This document shows positions 33,534-46,701 of a stretch of DNA of 64,000 bases, in pieces. Location of the stretch: assembly GCF_040954835.1 (NCBI RefSeq), contig NW_027168309.1:186001-250000 (forward strand). Reading direction: 5' to 3'. The notes beneath the pieces were generated by a model, which had not been told where the DNA came from, did no database searches, and worked only from the letters and a program-made list of their open reading frames with translations. The first letter of the stretch is position 1, and every line of letters begins with the position of its first letter. A program made the position numbers and the translations under genes. The stretch comes from Lepisosteus oculatus. Taxonomy: Eukaryota; Chordata; Actinopteri; Semionotiformes; Lepisosteidae.

Positions 33534-34267
33534 AGGGAGCGCCGCCGCCGCCGGCTTGCGATCATTTAACACGGAGGGCGAGGCGGCGGCGGTAACCTTT
33601 TTCAATGTCGCTCTCCGCTTCCCCCCAAAAAAAAGCCAAATGACATGCTAGCACTCGGACACCCTTCAGAAGACTGAAGGGTGGCTTAAAGCTGGAAGGA
33701 TTAGGTCTCCCCGTTCCGACGCGACAATCGAACTTCCTTAGGCAGAGAGAAAGCAACATCGAGGAGCGTCAACAAGACTTTAGAAGCTGCGCCACACGCC
33801 ACTTTCAGTCGCAGTCACAGCAGTTTTAAAGGCAGGAATCGCCTTTGCGAACGCCATGAGAAACAGAACGCAAGCTCAGGTCCTGCGGTTTAACAAACAG
33901 CCACGGCTTTCATGCGACTGGACATTTCTTTTCTGGAGCGAATTCACTTTCAACTTCAAGAAATTCACACAACTTGCGAAATACGAAATACAAATCTGGC
34001 TCATCGCTGCACAAGAAATACCGCCGGCTGGCAAGAAAATGACAACGGTGTTTTTCCTTAACGAAAAACTTCCCATGGAGAAAAACAACGGCTGTGCGTC
34101 TCTGTCGGCTTGATTCAGTTTAATGCAAGTATTCATTCTCCTCCTGGAAAATACAGCTTGCGAAAGATGAAATACAATTCTTGGCTTTTCTGGGTGAGTG
34201 CAGAAGAAATCCTGCCGGCTGGCAGAAGAATTCCAGCCTTTTTTACTCTTTAACCAGAAACTTGCGA

Positions 34268-34344
34268 ATGATACAAAGCAAGCGGGGTGCGTTTCTGTGC
34301 AGCTGTTAACTGAACAGCTGCTGCTTCAAGCCCACCCAGGGCTC
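34268..34344 (+). pseudogene. tRNA-Asn(GTT) relic, unit 9
   Basis: Same sequence as the unit 1 relic. Confidence 0.66.
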
Positions 34345-35408
34345 ATTCCGATTTCAACATCATGCCCCCTGAAGGTAGACTGGATTTCTTTGCGAAGCAT
34401 TCACCTTTTGGACGTTTCAGGAAAGGTGCGTGTCGATGCCAGACTTGAAAAGCTTTCCATACAAAGAAACAACATAGTGCTTTTGATTGATGGGAAACGG
34501 CAAGAGCGGTTTGAGCAGCTCCGGCCTCTCAACCGCTTTACAATGTGATCGGCACCTCGGTAGCCAGTTTAGAAGGCTGAAAAGGATGCTGGAAGCACAG
34601 CGACGTTCTAAAACCAGCGCTTGAAAAGCATCTGCATACATAAAATGTCCATTTCCCCAAAGCTGAATCTGCATCTTCAGAAGATTGTCAGCTATACGTT
34701 TTCGTTCTTTGTTTCCTTTTTTTACGACAAGCTTTCGAGAAATGAACTGTCTATTGTGATGAAGGCTGCATTAGAAATTGTGCATCTAGCTTAGTTCAAT
34801 GAAATCGGGAGGTGCACCTGTCTCAAGCGGATGGCTCTTTGCAGGCACACTACGGAAACCTGCGGGCGCAAGTTGGGAGAAGTGACTCTTGCAGAGTGTT
34901 GAGCTTCGAGAAGAGGGCTCCGCTCAGGAAGATATTTCCACATGTTGAAGAGTCGCTTTTCGCCCTTTCTTTCCCACATTTTTCCAGTGCGGTTATTGAT
35001 CGCGTTCAAAATGTTTTCCCAACGTACGTGTTACCTGCAAAATCACAGTGAAACTGTTATGCCCAAAAGATTCCTAATAGTTATTGTATTAGAATAGCTC
35101 TCCAATTTCTTAGCCTTCGTACACGCAATGTTTAAGGAAACGCTAGAGTAAATGAAACTGTAAATAGACAGGAGCTCTTCTTAGTTTTCATACAAGTTAT
35201 GATGGCTGCAGCTCCTATCTGCGTCCCGGTGACCGGAGCCAAGGGATTATCTGCGGAACCCTTGATTTATCTCTCGGGCAAGGAGCTAGATACGCCCTTT
35301 TCATCTCGGTTTGATCACACCTGTGCATTAAAACGCAGTGCTCGGTACCATCGAGGTGTAAGAGGTTCAAGGATGAGCGGGAAACTTTGTTAATAAGGAG
35401 ACGGGCAC

Positions 35409-35481
35409 CGCCCAACGTGGGGCTCGAACCCACGACCCTGAGATTAAGAGTCTCATGCTCTACCGACTGAGCTAGCCGGGC
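35409..35481 (-). tRNA. tRNA-Lys(CTT), unit 9
   Basis: Identical to the unit 1 gene; A allele in the 5' flank. Confidence 0.95.
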
Positions 35482-36302
35482 GCCGGTAGAGCTGGTGGTT
35501 AACTTGTCCCTGTTGACGGCAATTTGACAAGGTATACTTCCTGGCTTTTCATCATGTGCTGACCGGATTCGAGAGTAGCACACCCTGTTCTTTGTTGATT
35601 ACTGTACCTCCAGCAGCGCAAATGTCAGTAATCATTGAAATGTACGACCTACAATCTCCTCAGCATGCCCGCGTGGACTCCTCAGTGATCATCCTTCTAC
35701 GTTCTGCTGTAGTTTTCATGCAAGTGAAAACCGTGCTCCAAATAACAGCGGCACAGTTGTATCCTGCGGTAAGCATTCTTCTAATTCCATCGTTTTGCTC
35801 CAGGTAAAAGGTAGCGCATCATAGTGTTGATATTCCAAGGTTTCAGAGTCCGTATTGGATGGCTTGGATGCAGACATCGCTCAGAGCTCCCAGTATGATT
35901 TTCCCGAGTTCAGTTTTGCAGTGTTTTAGTGCTTTACTACTTCCAGTGGGCCTTTGAATGCTCTGCTAAGTAGAGACGTGACATAATTACTAATGCGACC
36001 GAGTGTGCTGGCTGTTCCTGGTTCGTAATGATTACAGTGAGAAATCAATATAAACATAACTGCTTCGATTTCGAGGTTCAGTTGAAGCTTTCAAAGAAAC
36101 TATCAAAGACCTCAGAACAACCGAAGACACATTTGGTCATCTCCGTATTGGTGAAGATTAAAGAGTCCCGCAAGTGTCAAGCTTGCACAAACACACACGA
36201 GAGAGAAACTCAGGACAGAATTTAAAGAAAGGGAGATGCAGACTATTTGAAGGCACTTTGCTAACCCAATGGCATGCTTATGAATCGTGCATAGGACACA
36301 CG

Positions 36303-36374
36303 TAGCAGAGGATGGTTTCGATCCATCGACCTCTGGGTTATGGGCCCAGCACGCTTCCGCTGCGCCACTCTGCT
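36303..36374 (-). tRNA. Initiator tRNA-Met(CAT), unit 9
   Basis: Identical to the unit 1 gene. Confidence 0.96.
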
Positions 36375-36653
36375 GACGGCCCCTCTGCGTGTGGCGCACA
36401 ACTGCTCTTTTTATTTCCTACATAAGTGATGAAAGAGTTGAAAGTTTCAACGACAAACGCAGACGTCACTTTGAGCGCTTGGTGTTGTAGCACAAATCAT
36501 CACATGCTGCTCTACACTGGATTATAAAAGCCGACACATTTTCCAAACATTTTAATGCTGGAGTCACACTGTAGTATTAATAACAGTGCGATACTCGAGG
36601 AGCGTAGTGGGATCGCGGTGGCTCATCAGACCGCCCCGGGACAGGGGGCCCGC

Positions 36654-36736
36654 GTCAGGATGGCCGAGCGGTCTAAGGCGCTGCGTTCAGGTCGCAGTCT
36701 CCCCTGGAGGCGTGGGTTCGAATCCCACTCCTGACA
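36654..36736 (+). tRNA. tRNA-Leu(CAG), unit 9
   Basis: Identical gene; G at -2. Confidence 0.96.
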
Positions 36737-37087
36737 AAAAGCTTGCTCAGTGCCGTCTCCAGTCGGGTGCAAATGGGTGAAGCAGCCTGACGCAGGGAAC
36801 GTGCGCCGATAGGCGTAGGTGTATCCCCTGCCTCTTCCGATTTAGCTCGTGCTCCATAGGATGGAAGCGGATGCTCTGGCTTTTTGACTCGAATATAACC
36901 TGATCACAACAGAAGGCCGTGCAGCCCAGTGCTGGTTTAAGAATGCCTCGTGTCTTCAGGCCCCTATTCCTTCAGGTTACCCCTTTGGAATAGTCGTCCG
37001 AAAAAGACGGGAAAGGAAAAGCATGTAAGCTCCCACACACTGCGTTAGCATTAGCGGTTGGAATCTGATGGGAGAAAAGCAACCTGG

Positions 37088-37159
37088 CTCGCCGTCAAGC
37101 AATCCATCCCTGGTCTCCCACGTGACAGGCGGGGATACGCACCACTATACTAACGAGGA
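37088..37159 (-). pseudogene. tRNA-Asp(GTC) pseudogene, unit 10
   Basis: No difference from unit 1 seen. Confidence 0.83.
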
Positions 37160-37570
37160 GCGCTTGCTTGGCGCTTGAAGACACTTCCTCTTGCGGCTAC
37201 TACTGTTTCCGGTTTCGTCTTTTCTTTTCATTCCTCCCAGAGGAGCGCATGAAAACGTTTCCATCTGCGCCATCCTCACCCCTCCAATGCTATGGTCCCT
37301 GCTCCTCCTGGTGCACTGCAAACACTCATTCAGCCGGTTCTTTCAGTTTGAATAATTAGGTCTTCAAAGGCTGGAAGTAGGGCGCAAAAGACATGCCAAT
37401 GCCAAAAGCGTGGCTGTGTGCTTCCAGCTGTGAAATGTCACTGGTGGATGTTGAAGACATTACTTCCAAGGCAGCAGGTCCAAGCGATTTAGCGTTTGTA
37501 CAAGAAGCAGGAAGAGAGAAACGGCACTCCGCCTTTTTCTGGGCAGGCCGAAGCGACAGGAGAAGGGCGC

Positions 37571-37652
37571 CGTAGTGGGCAGGATTCGAGCCGACGCGGG
37601 GAGACCCCAATGGCTTTCTAGCCCATCGCCTTAACCGCTCGGCCACGACTAC
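37571..37652 (-). tRNA. tRNA-Ser(AGA)-like, impaired, G24 allele, unit 10
   Basis: Same sequence as the unit 1 copy. Confidence 0.78.
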
Positions 37653-38386
37653 AGGGAGCGCCGCCGCCGCCGGCTTGCGATCATTTAACACGGAGGGCGA
37701 GGCAGCGGCGGTAACCTTTTTCAATGTCGCTCTCCGCTTCCCCCCAAAAAAAAGCCAAATGACATGCTAGCACTCGGACACCCTTCAGAAGACTGAAGGG
37801 TGGCTTAAAGCTGGAAGGATTAGGTCTCCCCGTTCCGACGCGACAATCGAGCTTCCTTAGGCAGAGAGAAAGCAACATCGAGGAGCGTCAACAAGACTTT
37901 AGAAGCTGCGCCACACGCCACTTTCAGTCGCAGTCACAGCAGTTTTAAAGGCAGGAATCGCCTTTGCGAACGCCATGAGAAACAGAACGCAAGCTCAGGT
38001 CCTGCGGTTTAACAAACAGCCACGGCTTTCATGCGACTGGACATTTCTTTTCTGGAGCGAATTCACTTTCAACTTCAAGAAATTCACACAACTTGCGAAA
38101 TACGAAATACAAATCTGGCTCATCGCTGCACAAGAAATACCGCCGGCTGGCAAGAAAATGACAACGGTGTTTTTCCTTAACGAAAAACTTCCCATGGAGA
38201 AAAACAACGGCTGTGCGTCTCTGTCGGCTTGATTCAGTTTAATGCAAGTATTCATTCTCCTCCTGGAAAATACAGCTTGCGAAAGATGAAATACAATTCT
38301 TGGCTTTTCTGGGTGAGTGCAGAAGAAATCCTGCCGGCTGGCAGAAGAATTCCAGCCTTTTTTACTCTTTAACCAGAAACTTGCGA

Positions 38387-38463
38387 ATGATACAAAGCAA
38401 GCGGGGTGCGTTTCTGTGCAGCTGTTAACTGAACAGCTGCTGCTTCAAGCCCACCCAGGGCTC
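38387..38463 (+). pseudogene. tRNA-Asn(GTT) relic, unit 10
   Basis: Same sequence as the unit 1 relic. Confidence 0.66.
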
Positions 38464-39527
38464 ATTCCGATTTCAACATCATGCCCCCTGAAGGTAGACT
38501 GGATTTCTTTGCGAAGCATTCACCTTTTGGACGTTTCAGGAAAGGTGCGTGTCGATGCCAGACTTGAAAAGCTTTCCATACAAAGAAACAACATAGTGCT
38601 TTTGATTGATGGGAAACGGCAAGAGCGGTTTGAGCAGCTCCGGCCTCTCAACCGCTTTACAATGTGATCGGCACCTCGGTAGCCAGTTTAGAAGGCTGAA
38701 AAGGATGCTGGAAGCACAGCGACGTTCTAAAACCAGCGCTTGAAAAGCATCTGCATACATAAAATGTCCATTTCCCCAAAGCTGAATCTGCATCTTCAGA
38801 AGATTGTCAGCTATACGTTTTCGTTCTTTGTTTCCTTTTTTTACGACAAGCTTTCGAGAAATGAACTGTCTATTGTGATGAAGGCTGCATTAGAAATTGT
38901 GCATCTAGCTTAGTTCAATGAAATCGGGAGGTGCACCTGTCTCAAGCGGATGGCTCTTTGCAGGCACACTACGGAAACCTGCGGGCGCAAGTTGGGAGAA
39001 GTGACTCTTGCAGAGTGTTGAGCTTCGAGAAGAGGGCTCCGCTCAGGAAGATATTTCCACATGTTGAAGAGTCGCTTTTCGCCCTTTCTTTCCCACATTT
39101 TTCCAGTGCGGTTATTGATCGCGTTCAAAATGTTTTCCCAACGTACGTGTTACCTGCAAAATCACAGTGAAACTGTTATGCCCAAAAGATTCCTAATAGT
39201 TATTGTATTAGAATAGCTCTCCAATTTCTTAGCCTTCGTACACGCAATGTTTAAGGAAACGCTAGAGTAAATGAAACTGTAAATAGACAGGAGCTCTTCT
39301 TAGTTTTCATACAAGTTATGATGGCTGCAGCTCCTATCTGCGTCCCGGTGACCGGAGCCAAGGGATTATCTGCGGAACCCTTGATTTATCTCTCGGGCAA
39401 GGAGCTAGATACGCCCTTTTCATCTCGGTTTGATCACACCTGTGCATTAAAACGCAGTGCTCGGTACCATCGAGGTGTAAGAGGTTCAAGGATGAGCGGG
39501 AAACTTTGTTAATAAGGAGACGGGCAC

Positions 39528-39600
39528 CGCCCAACGTGGGGCTCGAACCCACGACCCTGAGATTAAGAGTCTCATGCTCTACCGACTGAGCTAGCCGGGC
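39528..39600 (-). tRNA. tRNA-Lys(CTT), unit 10
   Basis: Identical to the unit 1 gene; G allele in the 5' flank. Confidence 0.95.
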
Positions 39601-40421
39601 GCCGGTGGAGCTGGTGGTTAACTTGTCCCTGTTGACGGCAATTTGACAAGGTATACTTCCTGGCTTTTCATCATGTGCTGACCGGATTCGAGAGTAGCAC
39701 ACCCTGTTCTTTGTTGATTACTGTACCTCCAGCAGCGCAAATGTCAGTAATCATTGAAATGTACGACCTACAATCTCCTCAGCATGCCCGCGTGGACTCC
39801 TCAGTGATCATCCTTCTACGTTCTGCTGTAGTTTTCATGCAAGTGAAAACCGTGCTCCAAATAACAGCGGCACAGTTGTATCCTGCGGTAAGCATTCTTC
39901 TAATTCCATCGTTTTGCTCCAGGTAAAAGGTAGCGCATCATAGTGTTGATATTCCAAGGTTTCAGAGTCCGTATTGGATGGCTTGGATGCAGACATCGCT
40001 CAGAGCTCCCAGTATGATTTTCCCGAGTTCAGTTTTGCAGTGTTTTAGTGCTTTACTACTTCCAGTGGGCCTTTGAATGCTCTGCTAAGTAGAGACGTGA
40101 CATAATTACTAATGCGACCGAGTGTGCTGGCTGTTCCTGGTTCGTAATGATTAACGTGAGAAATCAATATAAACATAACTGCTTCGATTTCGAGGTTCAG
40201 TTGAAGCTTTCAAAGAAACTATCAAAGACCTCAGAACAACCGAAGACACATTTGGTCATCTCCGTATTGGTGAAGATTAAAGAGTCCCGCAAGTGTCAAG
40301 CTTGCACAAACACACACCAGAGAGAAACTCAGGACAGAATTTAAAGAAAGGGAGATGCAGACTATTTGAAGGCACTTTGTTAACCCAATGGCATGCTTAT
40401 GAATCGTGCATAGGACACACG

Positions 40422-40493
40422 TAGCAGAGGATGGTTTCGATCCATCGACCTCTGGGTTATGGGCCCAGCACGCTTCCGCTGCGCCACTCTGCT
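40422..40493 (-). tRNA. Initiator tRNA-Met(CAT), unit 10
   Basis: Gene identical; carries the T allele 42 nt past its 3' end, shared with units 11, 12 and 14. Confidence 0.96.
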
Positions 40494-40772
40494 GACGGCC
40501 CCTCTGCGTGTGGCGCACAACTGCTCTTTTTATTTCCTACATAAGTGATGAAAGAGTTGAAAGTTTCAACGACAAACGCAGACGTCACTTTGAGCGCTTG
40601 GTGTTGTAGCACAAATCATCACATGCTGCTCTACACTGGATTATAAAAGCCGACACATTTTCCAAACATTTTAATGCTGGAGTCACACTGTAGTATTAAT
40701 AACAGTGCGATACTCGAGGAGCGTAGTGGGATCGCGGTGGCTCATCAGACCGCCCCGGGACAGGGGGCCCGC

Positions 40773-40855
40773 GTCAGGATGGCCGAGCGGTCTAAGGCGC
40801 TGCGTTCAGGTCGCAGTCTCCCCTGGAGGCGTGGGTTCGAATCCCACTCCTGACA
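40773..40855 (+). tRNA. tRNA-Leu(CAG), unit 10
   Basis: Identical gene; G at -2. Confidence 0.96.
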
Positions 40856-41206
40856 AAAAGCTTGCTCAGTGCCGTCTCCAGTCGGGTGCAAATGGGTGAA
40901 GCAGCCTGACGCAGGGAACGTGCGCCGATAGGCGTAGGTGTATCCCCTGCCTCTTCCGATTTAGCTCGTGCTCCATAGGATGGAAGCGGATGCTCTGGCT
41001 TTTTGACTCGAATATAACCTGATCACAACAGAAGGCCGTGCAGCCCAGTGCTGGTTTAAGAATGCCTCGTGTCTTCAGGCCCCTATTCCTTCAGGTTACC
41101 CCTTTGGAATAGTCGTCCGAAAAAGACGGGAAAGGAAAAGCATGTAAGCTCCCACACACTGCGTTAGCATTAGCGGTTGGAATCTGATGGGAGAAAAGCA
41201 ACCTGG

Positions 41207-41278
41207 CTCGCCGTCAAGCAATCCATCCCTGGTCTCCCACGTGACAGGCGGGGATACGCACCACTATACTAACGAGGA
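41207..41278 (-). pseudogene. tRNA-Asp(GTC) pseudogene, unit 11
   Basis: No difference from unit 1 seen. Confidence 0.83.
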
Positions 41279-41689
41279 GCGCTTGCTTGGCGCTTGAAGA
41301 CACTTCCTCTTGCGGCTACTACTGTTTCCGGTTTCGTCTTTTCTTTTCATTCCTCCCAGAGGAGCGCATGAAAACGTTTCCATCTGCGCCATCCTCACCC
41401 CTCCAATGCTATGGTCCCTGCTCCTCCTGGTGCACTGCAAACACTCATTCAGCTGGTTCTTTCAGTTTGAATAATTAGGTCTTCAAAGGCTGGAAGTAGG
41501 GCGCAAAAGACATGCCAATGCCAAAAGCGTGGCTGTGTGCTTCCAGCTGTGAAATGTCACTGGTGGATGTTGAAGACATTACTTCCAAGGCAGCAGGTCC
41601 AAGCGATTTAGCGTTTGTACAAGAAGCAGGAAGAGAGAAACGGCACTCCGCCTTTTTCTGGGCAGGCCGAAGCGACAGGAGAAGGGCGC

Positions 41690-41771
41690 CGTAGTGGGCA
41701 GGATTCGAGCCGACGCGGGGAGACCCCAATGGCTTTCTAGCCCATCGCCTTAACCGCTCGGCCACGACTAC
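41690..41771 (-). tRNA. tRNA-Ser(AGA)-like, impaired, G24 allele, unit 11
   Basis: Same sequence as the unit 1 copy. Confidence 0.78.
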
Positions 41772-42505
41772 AGGGAGCGCCGCCGCCGCCGGCTTGCGAT
41801 CATTTAACACGGAGGGCGAGGCGGCGGCGGTAACCTTTTTCAATGTCGCTCTCCGCTTCCCCCCAAAAAAAAGCCAAATGACATGCTAGCACTCGGACAC
41901 CCTTCAGAAGACTGAAGGGTGGCTTAAAGCTGGAAGGATTAGGTCTCCCCGTTCCGACGCGACAATCGAACTTCCTTAGGCAGAGAGAAAGCAACATCGA
42001 GGAGCGTCAACAAGACTTTAGAAGCTGCGCCACACGCCACTTTCAGTCGCAGTCACAGCAGTTTTAAAGGCAGGAATCGCCTTTGCGAACGCCATGAGAA
42101 ACAGAACGCAAGCTCAGGTCCTGCGGTTTAACAAACAGCCACGGCTTTCATGCGACTGGACATTTCTTTTCTGGAGCGAATTCACTTTCAACTTCAAGAA
42201 ATTCACACAACTTGCGAAATACGAAATACAAATCTGGCTCATCGCTGCACAAGAAATACCGCCGGCTGGCAAGAAAATGACAACGGTGTTTTTCCTTAAC
42301 GAAAAACTTCCCATGGAGAAAAACAACGGCTGTGCGTCTCTGTCGGCTTGATTCAGTTTAATGCAAGTATTCATTCTCCTCCTGGAAAATACAGCTTGCG
42401 AAAGATGAAATACAATTCTTGGCTTTTCTGGGTGAGTGCAGAAGAAATCCTGCCGGCTGGCAGAAGAATTCCAGCCTTTTTTACTCTTTAACCAGAAACT
42501 TGCGA

Positions 42506-42582
42506 ATGATACAAAGCAAGCGGGGTGCGTTTCTGTGCAGCTGTTAACTGAACAGCTGCTGCTTCAAGCCCACCCAGGGCTC
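42506..42582 (+). pseudogene. tRNA-Asn(GTT) relic, unit 11
   Basis: Same sequence as the unit 1 relic. Confidence 0.66.
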
Positions 42583-43646
42583 ATTCCGATTTCAACATCA
42601 TGCCCCCTGAAGGTAGACTGGATTTCTTTGCGAAGCATTCACCTTTTGGACGTTTCAGGAAAGGTGCGTGTCGATGCCAGACTTGAAAAGCTTTCCATAC
42701 AAAGAAACAACATAGTGCTTTTGATTGATGGGAAACGGCAAGAGCGGTTTGAGCAGCTCCGGCCTCTCAACCGCTTTACAATGTGATCGGCACCTCGGTA
42801 GCCAGTTTAGAAGGCTGAAAAGGATGCTGGAAGCACAGCGACGTTCTAAAACCAGCGCTTGAAAAGCATCTGCATACATAAAATGTCCATTTCCCCAAAG
42901 CTGAATCTGCATCTTCAGAAGATTGTCAGCTATACGTTTTCGTTCTTTGTTTCCTTTTTTTACGACAAGCTTTCGAGAAATGAACTGTCTATTGTGATGA
43001 AGGCTGCATTAGAAATTGTGCATCTAGCTTAGTTCAATGAAATCGGGAGGTGCACCTGTCTCAAGCGGATGGCTCTTTGCAGGCACACTACGGAAACCTG
43101 CGGGCGCAAGTTGGGAGAAGTGACTCTTGCAGAGTGTTGAGCTTCGAGAAGAGGGCTCCGCTCAGGAAGATATTTCCACATGTTGAAGAGTCGCTTTTCG
43201 CCCTTTCTTTCCCACATTTTTCCAGTGCGGTTATTGATCGCGTTCAAAATGTTTTCCCAACGTACGTGTTACCTGCAAAATCACAGTGAAACTGTTATGC
43301 CCAAAAGATTCCTAATAGTTATTGTATTAGAATAGCTCTCCAATTTCTTAGCCTTCGTACACGCAATGTTTAAGGAAACGCTAGAGTAAATGAAACTGTA
43401 AATAGACAGGAGCTCTTCTTAGTTTTCATACAAGTTATGATGGCTGCAGCTCCTATCTGCGTCCGGGTGACCGGAGCCAAGGGATTATCTGCGGAACCCT
43501 TGATTTATCTCTCGGGCAAGGAGCTAGATACGCCCTTTTCATCTCGGTTTGATCACACCTGTGCATTAAAACGCAGTGCTCGGTACCATCGAGGTGTAAG
43601 AGGTTCAAGGATGAGCGGGAAACTTTGTTAATAAGGAGACGGGCAC

Positions 43647-43719
43647 CGCCCAACGTGGGGCTCGAACCCACGACCCTGAGATTAAGAGTCTCATGCTCTA
43701 CCGACTGAGCTAGCCGGGC
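43647..43719 (-). tRNA. tRNA-Lys(CTT), unit 11
   Basis: Identical to the unit 1 gene; A allele in the 5' flank. Confidence 0.95.
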
Positions 43720-44540
43720 GCCGGTAGAGCTGGTGGTTAACTTGTCCCTGTTGACGGCAATTTGACAAGGTATACTTCCTGGCTTTTCATCATGTGCTGA
43801 CCGGATTCGAGAGTAGCACACCCTGTTCTTTGTTGATTACTGTACCTCCAGCAGCGCAAATGTCAGTAATCATTGAAATGTACGACCTACAATCTCCTCA
43901 GCATGCCCGCGTGGACTCCTCAGTGATCATCCTTCTACGTTCTGCTGTAGTTTTCATGCAAGTGAAAACCGTGCTCCAAATAACAGCGGCACAGTTGTAT
44001 CCTGCGGTAAGCATTCTTCTAATTCCATCGTTTTGCTCCAGGTAAAAGGTAGCGCATCATAGTGTTGATATTCCAAGGTTTCAGAGTCCGTATTGGATGG
44101 CTTGGATGCAGACATCGCTCAGAGCTCCCAGTATGATTTTCCCGAGTTCAGTTTTGCAGTGTTTTAGTGCTTTACTACTTCCAGTGGGCCTTTGAATGCT
44201 CTGCTAAGTAGAGACGTGACATAATTACTAATGCGACCGAGTGTGCTGGCTGTTCCTGGTTCGTAATGATTAACGCGAGAAATCAATATAAACATAACTG
44301 CTTCGATTTCGAGGTTCAGTTGAAGCTTTCAAAGAAACTATCAAAGACCTCAGAACAACCGAAGACACATTTGGTCATCTCCGTATTGGTGAAGATTAAA
44401 GAGTCCCGCAAGTGTCAAGCTTGCACAAACACACACCAGAGAGAAACTCAGGACAGAATTTAAAGAAAGGGAGATGCAGACTATTTGAAGGCACTTTGTT
44501 AACCCAATGGCATGCTTATGAATCGTGCATAGGACACACG

Positions 44541-44612
44541 TAGCAGAGGATGGTTTCGATCCATCGACCTCTGGGTTATGGGCCCAGCACGCTTCCGCTG
44601 CGCCACTCTGCT
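44541..44612 (-). tRNA. Initiator tRNA-Met(CAT), unit 11
   Basis: Gene identical; T allele in the 3' flank. Confidence 0.96.
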
Positions 44613-44891
44613 GACGGCCCCTCTGCGTGTGGCGCACAACTGCTCTTTTTATTTCCTACATAAGTGATGAAAGAGTTGAAAGTTTCAACGACAAACGCAG
44701 ACGTCACTTTGAGCGCTTGGTGTTGTAGCACAAATCATCACATGCTGCTCTACACTGGATTATAAAAGCCGACACATTTTCCAAACATTTTAATGCTGGA
44801 GTCACACTGTAGTATTAATAACAGTGCGATACTCGAGGAGCGTAGTGGGATCGCGGTGGCTCATCAGACCGCCCCGGGACAGGGGGCCCGC

Positions 44892-44974
44892 GTCAGGATG
44901 GCCGAGCGGTCTAAGGCGCTGCGTTCAGGTCGCAGTCTCCCCTGGAGGCGTGGGTTCGAATCCCACTCCTGACA
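44892..44974 (+). tRNA. tRNA-Leu(CAG), unit 11
   Basis: Identical gene; G at -2. Confidence 0.96.
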
Positions 44975-45325
44975 AAAAGCTTGCTCAGTGCCGTCTCCAG
45001 TCGGGTGCAAATGGGTGAAGCAGCCTGACGCAGGGAACGTGCGCCGATAGGCGTAGGTGTATCCCCTGCCTCTTCCGATTTAGCTCGTGCTCCATAGGAT
45101 GGAAGCGGATGCTCTGGCTTTTTGACTCGAATATAACCTGATCACAACAGAAGGCCGTGCAGCCCAGTGCTGGTTTAAGAATGCCTCGTGTCTTCAGGCC
45201 CCTATTCCTTCAGGTTACCCCTTTGGAATAGTCGTCCGAAAAAGACGGGAAAGGAAAAGCATGTAAGCTCCCACACACTGCGTTAGCATTAGCGGTTGGA
45301 ATCTGATGGGAGAAAAGCAACCTGG

Positions 45326-45397
45326 CTCGCCGTCAAGCAATCCATCCCTGGTCTCCCACGTGACAGGCGGGGATACGCACCACTATACTAACGAGGA
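45326..45397 (-). pseudogene. tRNA-Asp(GTC) pseudogene, unit 12
   Basis: No difference from unit 1 seen. Confidence 0.83.
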
Positions 45398-45808
45398 GCG
45401 CTTGCTTGGCGCTTGAAGACACTTCCTCTTGCGGCTACTACTGTTTCCGGTTTCGTCTTTTCTTTTCATTCCTCCCAGAGGAGCGCATGAAAACGTTTCC
45501 ATCTGCGCCATCCTCACCCCTCCAATGCTATGGTCCCTGCTCCTCCTGGTGCACTGCAAACACTCATTCAGCCGGTTCTTTCAGTTTGAATAATTAGGTC
45601 TTCAAAGGCTGGAAGTAGGGCGCAAAAGACATGCCAATGCCAAAAGCGTGGCTGTGTGCTTCCAGCTGTGAAATGTCACTGGTGGATGTTGAAGACATTA
45701 CTTCCAAGGCAGCAGGTCCAAGCGATTTAGCGTTTGTACAAGAAGCAGGAAGAGAGAAACGGCACTCCGCCTTTTTCTGGGCAGGCCGAAGCGACAGGAG
45801 AAGGGCGC

Positions 45809-45890
45809 CGTAGTGGGCAGGATTCGAGCCGACGCGGGGAGACCCCAATGGCTTTCTAGCCCATCGCCTTAACCGCTCGGCCACGACTAC
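45809..45890 (-). tRNA. tRNA-Ser(AGA)-like, impaired, G24 allele, unit 12
   Basis: Same sequence as the unit 1 copy. Confidence 0.78.
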
Positions 45891-46624
45891 AGGGAGCGCC
45901 GCCGCCGCCGGCTTGCGATCATTTAACACGGAGGGCGAGGCGGCGGCGGTAACCTTTTTCAATGTCGCTCTCCGCTTCCCCCCAAAAAAAAGCCAAATGA
46001 CATGCTAGCACTCGGACACCCTTCAGAAGACTGAAGGGTGGCTTAAAGCTGGAAGGATTAGGTCTCCCCGTTCCGACGCGACAATCGAACTTCCTTAGGC
46101 AGAGAGAAAGCAACATCGAGGAGCGTCAACAAGACTTTAGAAGCTGCGCCACACGCCACTTTCAGTCGCAGTCACAGCAGTTTTAAAGGCAGGAATCGCC
46201 TTTGCGAACGCCATGAGAAACAGAACGCAAGCTCAGGTCCTGCGGTTTAACAAACAGCCACGGCTTTCATGCGACTGGACATTTCTTTTCTGGAGCGAAT
46301 TCACTTTCAACTTCAAGAAATTCACACAACTTGCGAAATACGAAATACAAATCTGGCTCATCGCTGCACAAGAAATACCGCCGGCTGGCAAGAAAATGAC
46401 AACGGTGTTTTTCCTTAACGAAAAACTTCCCATGGAGAAAAACAACGGCTGTGCGTCTCTGTCGGCTTGATTCAGTTTAATGCAAGTATTCATTCTCCTC
46501 CTGAAAAATACAGCTTGCGAAAGATGAAATACAATTCTTGGCTTTTCTGGGTGAGTGCAGAAGAAATCCTGCCGGCTGGCAGAAGAATTCCAGCCTTTTT
46601 TACTCTTTAACCAGAAACTTGCGA

Positions 46625-46701
46625 ATGATACAAAGCAAGCGGGGTGCGTTTCTGTGCAGCTGTTAACTGAACAGCTGCTGCTTCAAGCCCACCCAGGGCT
46701 C
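46625..46701 (+). pseudogene. tRNA-Asn(GTT) relic, unit 12
   Basis: Same sequence as the unit 1 relic. Confidence 0.66.

Larger units (their letters stand above)
32949..37067. repeat. Repeat unit 9
   Basis: Marker set identical to units 4 and 7; no private change noticed. Confidence 0.95.
37068..41186. repeat. Repeat unit 10 (possible recombinant)
   Basis: The left part carries 562 C, 784 G and 2279 C like unit 8. The right part carries 3087-3088 AC and 3313 T like units 11, 12 and 14. It has AC with T at 3090, a state seen in no other unit. Private G to A at offset 637 in the CGG arm. Confidence 0.95.
41187..45305. repeat. Repeat unit 11
   Basis: Markers 562 C, 2279 G, 2540 A, 3087 AC with 3090 C, 3251 C, 3313 T, the same as unit 12. 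Shares C to T at offset 268 only with unit 15. Confidence 0.95.
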
